A stretch of 16,337 nt of DNA from JBDTOX01 sp039933015 (GTDB lineage Bacteria; Pseudomonadota; Gammaproteobacteria; Burkholderiales; Methylophilaceae): positions 1-16,337 of the forward strand of contig JBDTOX010000115.1 of assembly GCA_039933015.1 (NCBI GenBank), written 5' to 3'. Shown one piece after another: positions 6,763 to 14,431 of the stretch. The position numbers and the translations under genes were made by a program. The notes below the pieces were generated by a model that did not search any database, had not been told where the DNA came from, and was given only the letters and a program-made list of their open reading frames with translations. Position 1 is the stretch's first letter, and every line of letters begins with the position of its first letter.

Positions 6763-7397
6763 TGCCTGCGCAAACCGAGTCAGCCGTTTTGTTCCCTGCA
6801 CTACTGGAGCCGGAGGAACAAGGCCGTGCTGCGCTTTACGGATTGCTGGCACGTCTGCTCTATGCGGCGCCAGATCAGGACTTGTTGTACGCTATTGCGC
6901 AAGCCGATGACAGGGCGGCCTATGCGCCACAAGCTCAGCTGGGGCAGGCTTGGCGCGCGCTGCAAATGGCCTGCCAAGTGGCGGATGAAGATGCCCTAGC
7001 CGATGAATTTGAGCAGCTTTTTATTGGCCTGGGGCAGGGTGAAGTGGTGCCATATATGTCGTGGCACCTCACAGGTTTTTTGATGGAAGAACCGCTGGCG
7101 CGTTTACGCAATGATCTGTCTGATCTCGGCTTGGCACGCCTGGAAGAGGTCAGTGAGCCAGAAGATCACATGGCAGGCATACTGGAAGTGATGCGCTTTC
7201 TGATCGAGGGGGATGCGAACACGCCAGCAGCCGCGCTGGAGCAACAGCAACGTTTTTTCGAGGCACATTTGCGCTCATGGTATGCGTTATATGCAGCACA
7301 GGTTGAGGCTGCGCCTAGTGCCAATTACTACCGTTTAGTGGCGCGGCTATTGCTTGCCTTTATGGACGTGGAAGCGCAGTCTTTCAGGATTGGTTAA
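6759..7397 (+). CDS. TorD/DmsD-family molybdoenzyme maturation chaperone
   Basis: The protein has 212 residues, mostly helical, in the usual size range. The family signatures DEFEQLFIG (about 82-90), VPYMSWHLTG and EPEDHMAGILEVMRFLI (E133, P134, E135, D136, H137) are present. TorD-like chaperones bind the Tat signal peptide of a molybdoenzyme, hold it until the cofactor is inserted, and then release it for export. The client here is most likely the catalytic subunit encoded two genes downstream. The gene begins within the stop of the preceding one (ATGA), and a second in-frame ATG follows immediately, so the start could be 6759 or 6762. Confidence 0.9.
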   Translation: MMPAQTESAVLFPALLEPEEQGRAALYGLLARLLYAAPDQDLLYAIAQADDRAAYAPQAQLGQAWRALQMACQVADEDALADEFEQLFIGLGQGEVVPYMSWHLTGFLMEEPLARLRNDLSDLGLARLEEVSEPEDHMAGILEVMRFLIEGDANTPAAALEQQQRFFEAHLRSWYALYAAQVEAAPSANYYRLVARLLLAFMDVEAQSFRIG

Positions 7398-7427
7398 CCA
7401 AAGATTTTGAAAATGGTGGGTGATGTC

Positions 7428-7634
7428 ATGGAAAAAACCGTCTATTCAATAGCTCAACGCAGAAATTTTATACTTACCCTGGGGCTGGGCAGTATCGCCA
7501 CCGCGGCTGCATTATTGGCGGGCAAGCAGATAAAAGCCGCTGAAATGGAGCAAGCTGCCACAGAGCGGCCTGCCAAAAAGGGCTATCACGAATCCGAGCA
7601 CGTCAAACATTACTATCGCAGTGCCCGGATTTAA
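7428..7634 (+). CDS. Small formate dehydrogenase region TAT-target protein
   Basis: The protein has 68 residues from ATG 7428, with GGTGGGTGA about six to fifteen bases upstream. An earlier ATG at 7407 would add seven residues but has no ribosome binding site. The N-terminus holds AQRRNFILTLGLGSIATAAALLAG, a twin-arginine motif followed by a hydrophobic segment. The rest is short and charged, ending in HESEHVKHYYRSARI. This matches the small proteins described as formate dehydrogenase region TAT target, found between chaperone and alpha-subunit genes. The molecular role is unknown; export or membrane anchoring alongside the enzyme is inferred. Confidence 0.85.
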   Translation: MEKTVYSIAQRRNFILTLGLGSIATAAALLAGKQIKAAEMEQAATERPAKKGYHESEHVKHYYRSARI

Positions 7635-7649
7635 TAAGGAATTATCGTT

Positions 7650-10553
7650 ATGTTGTTAAAGAAAAAATCATCTTCTGGCGATATTCCGCAGCATGGCGTT
7701 ACAGGTAAGTGGGGTGCTGCTAGCGCCATCACGACCAGCATCGCCACCATGGACAGGCGCGAGTTTTTAAAGCGCTCCGGCCTGACTGTAGGCACCGGTG
7801 TAGCGCTCTCGCAGTTGCCATTCAGCATGATAGGCAAGGCCAAGGCCAACGCAGCGGCCGCCACAGGCCAAATTGAAGTCAAGAAAACCGTATGCACCCA
7901 TTGTTCGGTGGGCTGCTCGGTCCACGCCGTGGTACAGAATGGTGTCTGGGTGCGTCAGGAACCGGCTTTTGAGTCGCCCTTCAACCTGGGCGCACACTGC
8001 GCCAAAGGTGCCTCGGTGCGCGAACATGGCCATGGGGAACGTCGCCTCAAATACCCGATGAAAAAAGTAGACGGCAAATACCAGCGCATTAGTTGGGAGC
8101 AGGCGCTGGATGAGATTTCCGCCAAGCTGCTCAAGCTGCGTGAGGAAAGCGGTCCGGATTCGGTCTATTGGATAGGTTCGTCCAAGCACAGCAACGAACA
8201 GGCTTACCTGTTCCGCAAATTCGCTTCGTTCTGGGGCAGCAACAATGTCGATCACCAGGCGCGTATCTGCCACTCCACCACGGTATCGGGCGTAGCCAAC
8301 ACCTGGGGCTATGGCGCCATGACCAATTCTTACAACGACTTGCACAATACCAAGTGCATGCTGTTTGTTGGCTCCAATGCCGCAGAGGCACACCCAGTGG
8401 CCATGCTGCACATTCTGCATGCCAAGGAAAAAGGCGCCAGGATGATCGTGGTCGATCCGCGTTTCACTCGCACCGCAGCGCATGCCCACCAGTTTGTGCG
8501 CCTGCGCCCTGGCACCGACATCCCGTTCGTGTGGGGCGTGCTCTGGCATATCTTCCAGAACGGCTGGGAAGACAAGCAGTTTATCCACGACCGCGTTTAC
8601 GGCATGGACGAAATCCGCAAGGAAGTCGAACAATGGACGCCGGAAAAAGTCGCTGATGTGACCGGCATTCCTGAGGCCGAGATTTATCAGGTAGCCAGGA
8701 CTCTGCATGAGAACCATCCTGCTACCGTCATCTGGTGCATGGGCATCACCCAGCATACCGTAGGCAACGCCAATACGCGTGCCTTGTGCATCCTGGAACT
8801 GGCGCTGGGCAACGTCGGCCAGTCTGGCGGCGGCACCAATATCTTCCGCGGTCACGACAATGTGCAGGGCGCCACCGATATCGGCCCTAACCCGGAATCG
8901 CTACCTGGCTACTACGGCCTCACCGAGGGTGCATGGAAGCACTGGGCTGCAGTCTGGGACGTGGATTATGAGTGGGTTAAATCGCGTTATGCCTCCAAGG
9001 AACTCATGGAAAAACCGGGCATTACGGTTTCGCGCTGGATTGATGGGGTGCTGGAGAAAAATGAGCACCTGGACCAGCCTTCCAATCTTCGTGCCGCTTT
9101 ATATTGGGGTATGGCTGCCAACAGCCAGACACGCGGCGCCGAGATGAAAGCCGCGATGGAAAAGCTGGACCTGCTGGTGGTCATCGACCCTTATCCAGCG
9201 GCCGCGGCTGTCATGCAAGATCGCCGGAATGACACCTACCTGTTGCCCGCCGCTACGCAGTTCGAGACTTACGGCTCGGTGACCGCATCCAATCGCTCGA
9301 TGCAATGGCGCGAAAAAGTCATAGAGCCGCTGTTTGAGTCGCATCCCGACCATACCATTATGTATGCCTTCGCCAAGAAGTTTGGTTTTGAGAAGGAGCT
9401 GACCAAAAACATCAAGGTGGAGAAGGACAAGCAGGGTTGGGACGAACCGAATATCGAGGATATGCTGCGCGAAATCAACCGCGGTACTTGGACGATAGGC
9501 ATGTCCGGCCAATCGCCAGAGCGTCTTAAGCTGCATATGCAATATGCCCATACTTTTGATGTCACTACGCTGCTAGCCAGTGAGGGTCCGTGTGCCGGTG
9601 ATTATTACGGCCTGCCATGGCCATGCTGGGGTACGCCGGAGATGAAGCATCCTGGTTCGCCCAATCTGTATGACACCTCGGTACCAGTGGCCCGCGGTGG
9701 CATGGGTTTCCGCGCTAATTTTGGCGTTGAGCGCGATGGAGTGAGCCTGCTGGCCGAAGATAATGTCACGGTTAAAGATTCTGACCTTGAAGGCGGCTAT
9801 CCGGAATTCGATCACGTCCTGCTCAAGAAGCTGGGCTGGTGGAATGAACTGACCGATGTTGAAAAAGAAAAGGCAGAAGGCAAGAACTGGAAGACCGACC
9901 TCTCCGGCGGCATTATCCGCGTCGCCATCAAGCATGGCTGTGCACCGTTCGGTAACGCCAAGGCGAGAGCAGTCGTATGGAATTTCCCGGATCCGGTACC
10001 CGTACACCGCGAACCGCTTTATAGCAAGCGCAAGGATTTGCTGGATAAATACCCGGCACAGAAAGACCTGAAGACTTTCTGGCGCATGCCGACACTGTTC
10101 CGTTCTGTGCAAGAAGCCAACAAGGATGCTTCCGATACTTATCCCATCATATTGACCAGCGGGCGCTTGGTTGAGTATGAAGGCGGCGGCGAAGAAACAC
10201 GTTCCAATCCATGGCTGGCCGAATTGCAGCAGGAAATGTTCTGCGAAGTGAATCCGGCAGATGCCAAAAATCAGGGCGTAAAAAATAATGATTACATCTG
10301 GGTAGAAACGCCAGCCAAGGTGCGCATTAAGGTGCGCGCCATGTTGACGGAGCGCGTAGCACCCGGTGTGGCCTTCATGCCGTATCACTTTGGCGGCTGG
10401 TGGGAGGGCATTGATCTGCTGGATAAATATCCGGAAGGCGCAGCTCCATATGTGCGCGGTGAGGCTGTCAATACCGCGACCACCTACGGTTATGACGCGG
10501 TGACCATGATGCAGGAAACCAAGGTAACCCTATGCAAATTCGAGCGCGCCTGA
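7650..10553 (+). CDS. fdhA: Formate dehydrogenase catalytic (alpha) subunit, Tat-exported, cysteine form
   Basis: The protein has 967 residues and is a member of the molybdopterin oxidoreductase family that oxidises formate to CO2. A Tat signal with Arg36-Arg37 (MDRREFLKRSG) follows a 33-residue extension that is normal for FDH3 alpha subunits. AAGGA eight to twelve bases before ATG 7650 supports the long start. The proximal [4Fe-4S] ligands are Cys82, Cys85, Cys89 and Cys117. The motif ARICHSTTV places Cys207 as molybdenum ligand with His208 beside it; many relatives have selenocysteine at this position. Later regions (AKEKGARMIVVDPRFT, the GHDNVQGATDIGPNP loop and the C-terminal LTSGRLVEYEGGGEETRSN) are typical of the bis-MGD-binding domains. 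Mature enzyme is expected in the periplasm with the beta and gamma subunits encoded downstream. Confidence 0.97.
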   Translation: MLLKKKSSSGDIPQHGVTGKWGAASAITTSIATMDRREFLKRSGLTVGTGVALSQLPFSMIGKAKANAAAATGQIEVKKTVCTHCSVGCSVHAVVQNGVWVRQEPAFESPFNLGAHCAKGASVREHGHGERRLKYPMKKVDGKYQRISWEQALDEISAKLLKLREESGPDSVYWIGSSKHSNEQAYLFRKFASFWGSNNVDHQARICHSTTVSGVANTWGYGAMTNSYNDLHNTKCMLFVGSNAAEAHPVAMLHILHAKEKGARMIVVDPRFTRTAAHAHQFVRLRPGTDIPFVWGVLWHIFQNGWEDKQFIHDRVYGMDEIRKEVEQWTPEKVADVTGIPEAEIYQVARTLHENHPATVIWCMGITQHTVGNANTRALCILELALGNVGQSGGGTNIFRGHDNVQGATDIGPNPESLPGYYGLTEGAWKHWAAVWDVDYEWVKSRYASKELMEKPGITVSRWIDGVLEKNEHLDQPSNLRAALYWGMAANSQTRGAEMKAAMEKLDLLVVIDPYPAAAAVMQDRRNDTYLLPAATQFETYGSVTASNRSMQWREKVIEPLFESHPDHTIMYAFAKKFGFEKELTKNIKVEKDKQGWDEPNIEDMLREINRGTWTIGMSGQSPERLKLHMQYAHTFDVTTLLASEGPCAGDYYGLPWPCWGTPEMKHPGSPNLYDTSVPVARGGMGFRANFGVERDGVSLLAEDNVTVKDSDLEGGYPEFDHVLLKKLGWWNELTDVEKEKAEGKNWKTDLSGGIIRVAIKHGCAPFGNAKARAVVWNFPDPVPVHREPLYSKRKDLLDKYPAQKDLKTFWRMPTLFRSVQEANKDASDTYPIILTSGRLVEYEGGGEETRSNPWLAELQQEMFCEVNPADAKNQGVKNNDYIWVETPAKVRIKVRAMLTERVAPGVAFMPYHFGGWWEGIDLLDKYPEGAAPYVRGEAVNTATTYGYDAVTMMQETKVTLCKFERA

Positions 10554-10572
10554 TTATTGGAGAGAAGCCGTA

Positions 10573-11244
10573 ATGGAAACAACCGAAACATTAGAAACAA
10601 GCGAGCGTATGAAATTTATCTGTGACGTTGAGCGCTGCATAGAATGCAACGCCTGCGTGACCGCTTGCAAGAACGAGCATGAAGTGCCCTGGGGTATCAA
10701 TCGCCGCCGCGTGATTACAATGAACGATGGTCAGCCTGGTGAAAAATCAGTGTCGGTGGCTTGTATGCATTGCTCGGATGCGCCTTGTATGGCGGTGTGT
10801 CCGGTCAATTGCTTTTTCAAGACAGAAAATGGTGTGGTGTTGCACGATAAGGATATCTGCATAGGCTGCGGCTATTGCTCTTACGCCTGCCCATTTGGCG
10901 CGCCGCAATTCCCAGGTTCTGCTGGTAAGGGTCCTGGTGAGTCTGCAACCGATTTCTTTGTCGCTCGCGGCAAGATGGACAAGTGCACATTCTGCGCTGG
11001 TGGCCCAGGGGATGCGGAAAATACCAGCGAAGAAGAATTTGAAAAATATGGCCGCAACCGCCTGGCCGAAGGCAAGTTGCCGCTGTGCGCAGAAATGTGT
11101 TCAACCAAATCCTTACTGGCTGGCGACGGCAATGTGATTTCCGGCATATTGGAAGAACGCGTAAAAAATCGCGGCTATGGAGACCACAAATGGGGCTGGG
11201 ATATGGCCTATGGCCGTCCCGAGAATGCTGGAGCTGATAAATGA
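10573..11244 (+). CDS. fdhB: Formate dehydrogenase iron-sulfur (beta) subunit
   Basis: The protein has 223 residues with four cysteine groups for [4Fe-4S] clusters: 22/25/28/32 (CIECNACVTAC), 64/67/72/76 (CMHCSDAPCMAVC), 96/99/102/106 (CIGCGYCSYAC), and the split set 138/141/172/176. Clusters are built from cysteines of paired groups, as in other DmsB/FdnH-like subunits. It carries electrons from the molybdenum subunit to cytochrome b. Unlike E. coli FdnH it has no C-terminal membrane helix, which is normal for the FDH3 type. It has no signal peptide and should be carried out with the alpha subunit through the Tat system. GGAGA about ten bases upstream marks the start. Its stop overlaps the lipoprotein start by four bases. 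Confidence 0.95.
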   Translation: METTETLETSERMKFICDVERCIECNACVTACKNEHEVPWGINRRRVITMNDGQPGEKSVSVACMHCSDAPCMAVCPVNCFFKTENGVVLHDKDICIGCGYCSYACPFGAPQFPGSAGKGPGESATDFFVARGKMDKCTFCAGGPGDAENTSEEEFEKYGRNRLAEGKLPLCAEMCSTKSLLAGDGNVISGILEERVKNRGYGDHKWGWDMAYGRPENAGADK

Positions 11245-11456
11245 GAGCAGCCTTGACGCTCTGGTTGCTGGCTTGCATTTTGACCGGGTGCGGCGAGTAC
11301 AAGCAATCCGTCGCTTACCAGGATGGTACGTATCAGGGCAAGACCGATCAGCGCCACTGGGATAATGTTCGTTTCCAGCATGATAAGGCTACATGGGCCA
11401 GCGCCATTAATGCGCGTGCGCAACGCCAGAATGAATATAGGCGCACCGGCGATTGA
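11241..11456 (+). CDS. Small lipoprotein in formate dehydrogenase operon
   Basis: The protein has 71 residues. The N-terminus MRAALTLWLLACILTGC is a lipoprotein signal peptide with lipobox LTGC (Cys17). The mature part, about 55 residues, is polar with YQDGTYQGKTDQRHWDN followed by a helix-prone Ala/Arg/Gln stretch. It starts inside the stop of the beta-subunit gene (ATGA), so its translation is probably coupled. It lies between the beta and cytochrome b subunits and may help assemble or anchor the complex on the periplasmic side. No function is known to me. Confidence 0.75.
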   Translation: MRAALTLWLLACILTGCGEYKQSVAYQDGTYQGKTDQRHWDNVRFQHDKATWASAINARAQRQNEYRRTGD

Positions 11457-11478
11457 GGCATCGAGGAGAAAATAACAA

Positions 11479-12489
11479 ATGAAGTTCGCCCCATTTTTTA
11501 TTGCGGTATACGCGGCTATCTGGCTCAGTCAGTCTGTTGCACAAGCGGAGGAAATCGCTGGTCCAGCGCAAGATACAATTGCGCAAGGCACTATTCAATC
11601 GCAAAGTGCTACCCAGGTAAAAGATAATGATGCTGATGCACGTAAGAAGGCTGAGACCGGCATTATGGGTTACACCCAGTCGCGTAACCGCGAAGCAGGT
11701 GTGTTTGAACAAAAAGAAGGTCACCTCTGGCGCACCATCCGCAATGGCCCGGTGACTTTTTATGGCGGTTTGCTGATACTGGTCCTGCCATTGATGATGG
11801 CCGTTTTCTATTTCATTGCCGGGCCGCTCAAGACGCATGATGCGCCTACCGGCCGCTCCATACAGCGTTTCACGCCTTGGGAGCGCACCATACATTGGTC
11901 CACCGCCATCAGTTTTGTTATTTTGGGGCTGACCGGCTTGTGCATGCTGTTTGGCAAGCATGTGCTGATTCCCGTGATCGGCCATCATGCGTACTCCTGG
12001 GTGGCCATTAGCGCCAAGAATGTACATAACCTGTTGGGGCCTTTGTTCTTCGTCTCCGTTACCTTGCTATTTATCAGCTTCCTTAAAGAAAATTGGCTTC
12101 AGAAAATCGACATGCTCTGGCTGGTTAACACGCACAAGGTGCTGACCGGCAAGATGCACGTACCCTCCGGTAAATTTAACGTAGCAGAAAAAGCCTGGTT
12201 CTGGGGCGGTGTGACTTTCCTCGGGGTGGTTGTTAGTCTTTCCGGGTTTGTCATGGACTTTCCGATATTCAACCAGGGGCGTCATGTCATGCAGATTGCC
12301 AATCTGGTGCATGGCATAGGCGCATTATTGTTCATTGCGGGCTCATTTGGCCATATTTACATGGGTACGCTAGGTGCGGAAGGCGCCTTCAATGCCATGA
12401 AAACCGGCGTGGTTGATGAAAGCTGGGCTAAAGAACACCATGAGCTATGGTATGAAGAAGTAAGACAAGGCAGCGCGAAAAAATCATGA
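11479..12489 (+). CDS. Formate dehydrogenase cytochrome b (gamma) subunit
   Basis: The protein has 336 residues and GAGGAG about ten bases before the ATG. A signal peptide (about 1-23, ending SVAQA) is followed by a roughly 65-residue soluble segment and then membrane segments at about 93-114, 140-160, 183-202, 241-260 and 275-297. Candidate haem ligands are His139 (RTIHWSTA), His183 (NVHNLLG), His278 (LVHGIG) and His292 (FGHIYMG), as in the FdnI/cytochrome b556 family. It anchors the periplasmic alpha-beta complex and passes electrons to the membrane quinone pool. The C-terminus EGAFNAMKTGVVDESWAKEHH is typical of the family. Its stop overlaps the next start (ATGA). Confidence 0.93.
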   Translation: MKFAPFFIAVYAAIWLSQSVAQAEEIAGPAQDTIAQGTIQSQSATQVKDNDADARKKAETGIMGYTQSRNREAGVFEQKEGHLWRTIRNGPVTFYGGLLILVLPLMMAVFYFIAGPLKTHDAPTGRSIQRFTPWERTIHWSTAISFVILGLTGLCMLFGKHVLIPVIGHHAYSWVAISAKNVHNLLGPLFFVSVTLLFISFLKENWLQKIDMLWLVNTHKVLTGKMHVPSGKFNVAEKAWFWGGVTFLGVVVSLSGFVMDFPIFNQGRHVMQIANLVHGIGALLFIAGSFGHIYMGTLGAEGAFNAMKTGVVDESWAKEHHELWYEEVRQGSAKKS

Positions 12490-12770
12490 AGACTTTGTTG
12501 ATTAAGTTGTTGCTGGTGATGGTCGCCACGACATGGACAATGAATGTGATGGCAAAATTGCCAGAACTTACGCCAGAAGAGATCCTGAAAAAACAGGCAG
12601 ACGCAGAGAAAAAGGCTGCGAGTGAGGAAGCTGCCAAGGCTGCGTTAGCCAAGGCACAGGATAGTGTCAATCAGCGCTATCGGGCGACGCATAAGAATGC
12701 ACCGCCGCCCGTAGCTGTGATTGCGCCAGCGGCCCCTGCGACGTTATCTGCGCCCGCAGCCAAGCAGTAG
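12486..12770 (+). CDS. Small exported Ala/Lys-rich protein at end of formate dehydrogenase operon
   Basis: The protein has 94 residues. A signal peptide (MKTLLIKLLLVMVATTWTMNVMA) is followed by LPELTPEEILKKQADAEKKAASEEAAKAALAKAQDSVNQRY, a strongly helix-forming, possibly coiled-coil stretch, and a Pro/Ala-rich tail (PPPVAVIAPAAPA). The ATGA overlap with the cytochrome b gene indicates co-translation. It could be a small periplasmic partner of the complex. I recognise no family, and the composition bias makes homology hard to judge. Confidence 0.7.
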   Translation: MKTLLIKLLLVMVATTWTMNVMAKLPELTPEEILKKQADAEKKAASEEAAKAALAKAQDSVNQRYRATHKNAPPPVAVIAPAAPATLSAPAAKQ

Positions 12771-12784
12771 ATATGGGAATATCT
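12769..12784 (+). other. Short perfect inverted repeat after the formate dehydrogenase genes
   Basis: AGATAT-GGGA-ATATCT is a 6-bp stem with a 4-base loop overlapping the stop codon. It has no T run. It may mark the operon end as a mRNA 3' structure or be chance. Confidence 0.3.
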
Positions 12785-12800
12785 GCCAAATACTTAAGTA

Positions 12801-13430
12801 ATGACTAAGCACTTGATTTTGCAGCGACGGAGTTGCCTGGCATTGCTGCTGTTGGGGCTAAGCAGTCCGGCGCTGGCATTTCAGCTTCCTGCTGATGAGC
12901 AAGCGGCTAAATCGAGCACAGCCAACGGCACTATCCCAGCTAATAGCACTATGGAAGTCGTATTTACCCCGGGGCAAGATGGTGCTGCTTTAATAATCAG
13001 CGCCATAGTTAAATCGCGCCGACAGATTCTGGTGCAGGCATTTTCGTTTACCCACGATGGCATTGCGCAAGCGCTGATTGCGGCGCATCATCGCGGCGTT
13101 GAGGTTAAGTTGATTGCCGATCGCGAGCAAACCAGAGCCATGCAGCGCGGACAGGTGCCTATCATCGCTGCTGCGGGAGTACCGGTATGGCTGGATGGCG
13201 AGCACCAGAGCGCGCATAACAAGGTTATGGTGATTGATGCTGGCAGCCCTGAAGCAACAGTAGTGACGGGCAGCTACAATTTTACTAAAGCCGCTCAATT
13301 CAAGAATGCGGAAAATGTGCTGGTGATTCGCGGCAACCGGGCGCTGGCGCAGGAATATCAAGCTAATTGGCAGCGCCACTTGCCGCATGCCCAGCCTTAT
13401 GTGGCGAATAAGTATTACCAAATAAATTAA
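12801..13430 (+). CDS. Exported phospholipase D-like protein, probable Nuc-type endonuclease
   Basis: The protein has 209 residues. The signal sequence LQRRSCLALLLLGLSSPALA has an ALA cleavage site; the Arg pair raises the chance of Tat export. One HKD catalytic motif is seen: His139, Lys141, Asp146 (HNKVMVIDAG), with TGSYNFT (156-162) and the NAEN following. Proteins with one HKD motif of this size, such as Nuc from Salmonella, act as dimers and cut DNA or phosphodiesters in the periplasm. The middle part IVKSRRQILVQAFSFTHDGIAQAL fits the family. It lies 30 bp after the formate dehydrogenase genes and 12 bp before ribH. No strong ribosome binding site precedes the ATG. A functional link to either neighbour is not evident. 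Confidence 0.85.
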   Translation: MTKHLILQRRSCLALLLLGLSSPALAFQLPADEQAAKSSTANGTIPANSTMEVVFTPGQDGAALIISAIVKSRRQILVQAFSFTHDGIAQALIAAHHRGVEVKLIADREQTRAMQRGQVPIIAAAGVPVWLDGEHQSAHNKVMVIDAGSPEATVVTGSYNFTKAAQFKNAENVLVIRGNRALAQEYQANWQRHLPHAQPYVANKYYQIN

Positions 13431-13442
13431 CGAGGAGTAAGT

Positions 13443-13892
13443 GTGAAAGAACTTGAAATTAATCTGAATGGGAACGGCCTGCGTATTGGAATTGTGCTCT
13501 CGCGTTTTAATAGCAGTATCGGCGATGGGCTGCTGAGTGCCTGCCAGGCAGAGCTGGTCAAACTGGGTGTGGCAGATAAAGACATTACGCTGGCCACCGT
13601 ACCCGGCGCCCTGGAAACGCCCCTGGTATTGCATCATATGGCAGATAGCCAGAAATTTGATGCATTGATCGCGCTTGGTGCAATTGTTCGTGGGGAAACC
13701 TACCATTTTGAAGTGGTATCGAATGAATCTGCGCGCGGGATTTCTGAAGTGCAGCTCAATACAGGTATTCCCGTGGCTAACGCCGTGCTGACCACGGAAG
13801 ATGATGAGCAGGCGATTGCGCGCATGGCGATCAAGGGAGCTGAAGCTGCTGCCGTGGCAATCGAGATGGTTAACCTGCTGAAGCAGTTATGA
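13443..13892 (+). CDS. ribH: 6,7-dimethyl-8-ribityllumazine synthase
   Basis: The protein has 149 residues and a GTG start behind AGGAG (about 13432-13436). It condenses 5-amino-6-ribitylamino-uracil with 3,4-dihydroxy-2-butanone 4-phosphate in the next-to-last step of riboflavin synthesis. Signatures are GIVLSRFNSSIGDGLL (16-31), TVPGALETPL, the GAIVRGETYHFE block with catalytic His88, and VLTTEDDEQAIARM. It appears intact. The final A of its stop region is shared with nusB (ATGA), the common ribH-nusB arrangement. No FMN riboswitch is visible upstream. Confidence 0.97.
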   Translation: MKELEINLNGNGLRIGIVLSRFNSSIGDGLLSACQAELVKLGVADKDITLATVPGALETPLVLHHMADSQKFDALIALGAIVRGETYHFEVVSNESARGISEVQLNTGIPVANAVLTTEDDEQAIARMAIKGAEAAAVAIEMVNLLKQL

Positions 13893-14365
13893 GCGATACC
13901 GATAAAAAACAGCCCGCTGTCAAATCTGTTAAAGCTGGTAAAAACCGACGTAAATCGCGTGAGTTGGTTCTGAAGGGTATTTATCACAGTCTGCTGAATA
14001 AGTCCGATCTGCGCCATGTTATCCGCGAGCTGGCGGACGACCCTGACTTCGATCGTGCGGATGAAGCGTATTTCCGCCAGTTGCTGGAAGGTGTCAGTGA
14101 CCATATGGCTGAACTTGATAGTCGTCTGGCAAGTTTTATCGACCGCACCATTGCTGAGCTTAGCCCCATTGAACACGCCATTTTATGTATCTCGGCCTAT
14201 GAGTTGATTTACGATGCAAGCATCCCTTACCGAGTGGCAATTAATGAGGGGGTCGAGTTGGCCAAGCTTTATGGCGGCACCGATGGTCATAAATACGTCA
14301 ATGGCGTGCTGGATAAGCTTGCCGCTGAAGCGCGCCCTGCTGAATTCAAACGTATAACCAGATAG
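13889..14365 (+). CDS. nusB: Transcription antitermination factor NusB
   Basis: The protein has 158 residues. NusB binds boxA RNA with NusE (ribosomal protein S10) and helps RNA polymerase read through ribosomal RNA operons. Signatures are SRELVLKGIYHSLL (about 23-36), FFRQLLEGV-like FRQLLEGVSDH, ELSPIEHAILCISAYELIYDASIPYRVAINEGVELAKLYGG and the closing HKYVNGVLDKLA. The N-terminus carries a short basic extension rich in Lys, as in many betaproteobacterial members. It overlaps ribH by four bases. A terminator-like hairpin follows about 40 bp after the stop. Confidence 0.97.
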   Translation: MSDTDKKQPAVKSVKAGKNRRKSRELVLKGIYHSLLNKSDLRHVIRELADDPDFDRADEAYFRQLLEGVSDHMAELDSRLASFIDRTIAELSPIEHAILCISAYELIYDASIPYRVAINEGVELAKLYGGTDGHKYVNGVLDKLAAEARPAEFKRITR

Positions 14366-14404
14366 CGTTTACCGATTTCATGCTTACTTTTCACGGGTGG
14401 GTGT

Positions 14405-14431
14405 GCAAGTGGCATGTAATTCACTTGTTTT
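14405..14431 (+). terminator. Candidate Rho-independent terminator after nusB
   Basis: CAAGTG (14406-14411) and CACTTG (14422-14427) form a 6-bp stem with a 10-base loop, extendable by wobble pairs, and are followed by TTTT. The stem is not very GC-rich, so strength is uncertain. The position, 40 bp after nusB, is as expected. Confidence 0.5.

Noticed and set aside
7767..8855. Long open frame (362 codons) on the minus strand opposite the formate dehydrogenase alpha gene
   Set aside because: The plus-strand gene is unmistakable. The antisense frame has no family motifs and follows from codon bias of the real gene.
9573..10388. Second long minus-strand frame (271 codons) opposite the alpha gene
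   Set aside because: Same reason: no motifs, no ribosome binding site, fully inside the true coding region.
13390..13442. FMN riboswitch before ribH
   Set aside because: Only 12 bases separate the preceding gene from ribH, with nothing but a Shine-Dalgarno sequence; no room for an RFN element.
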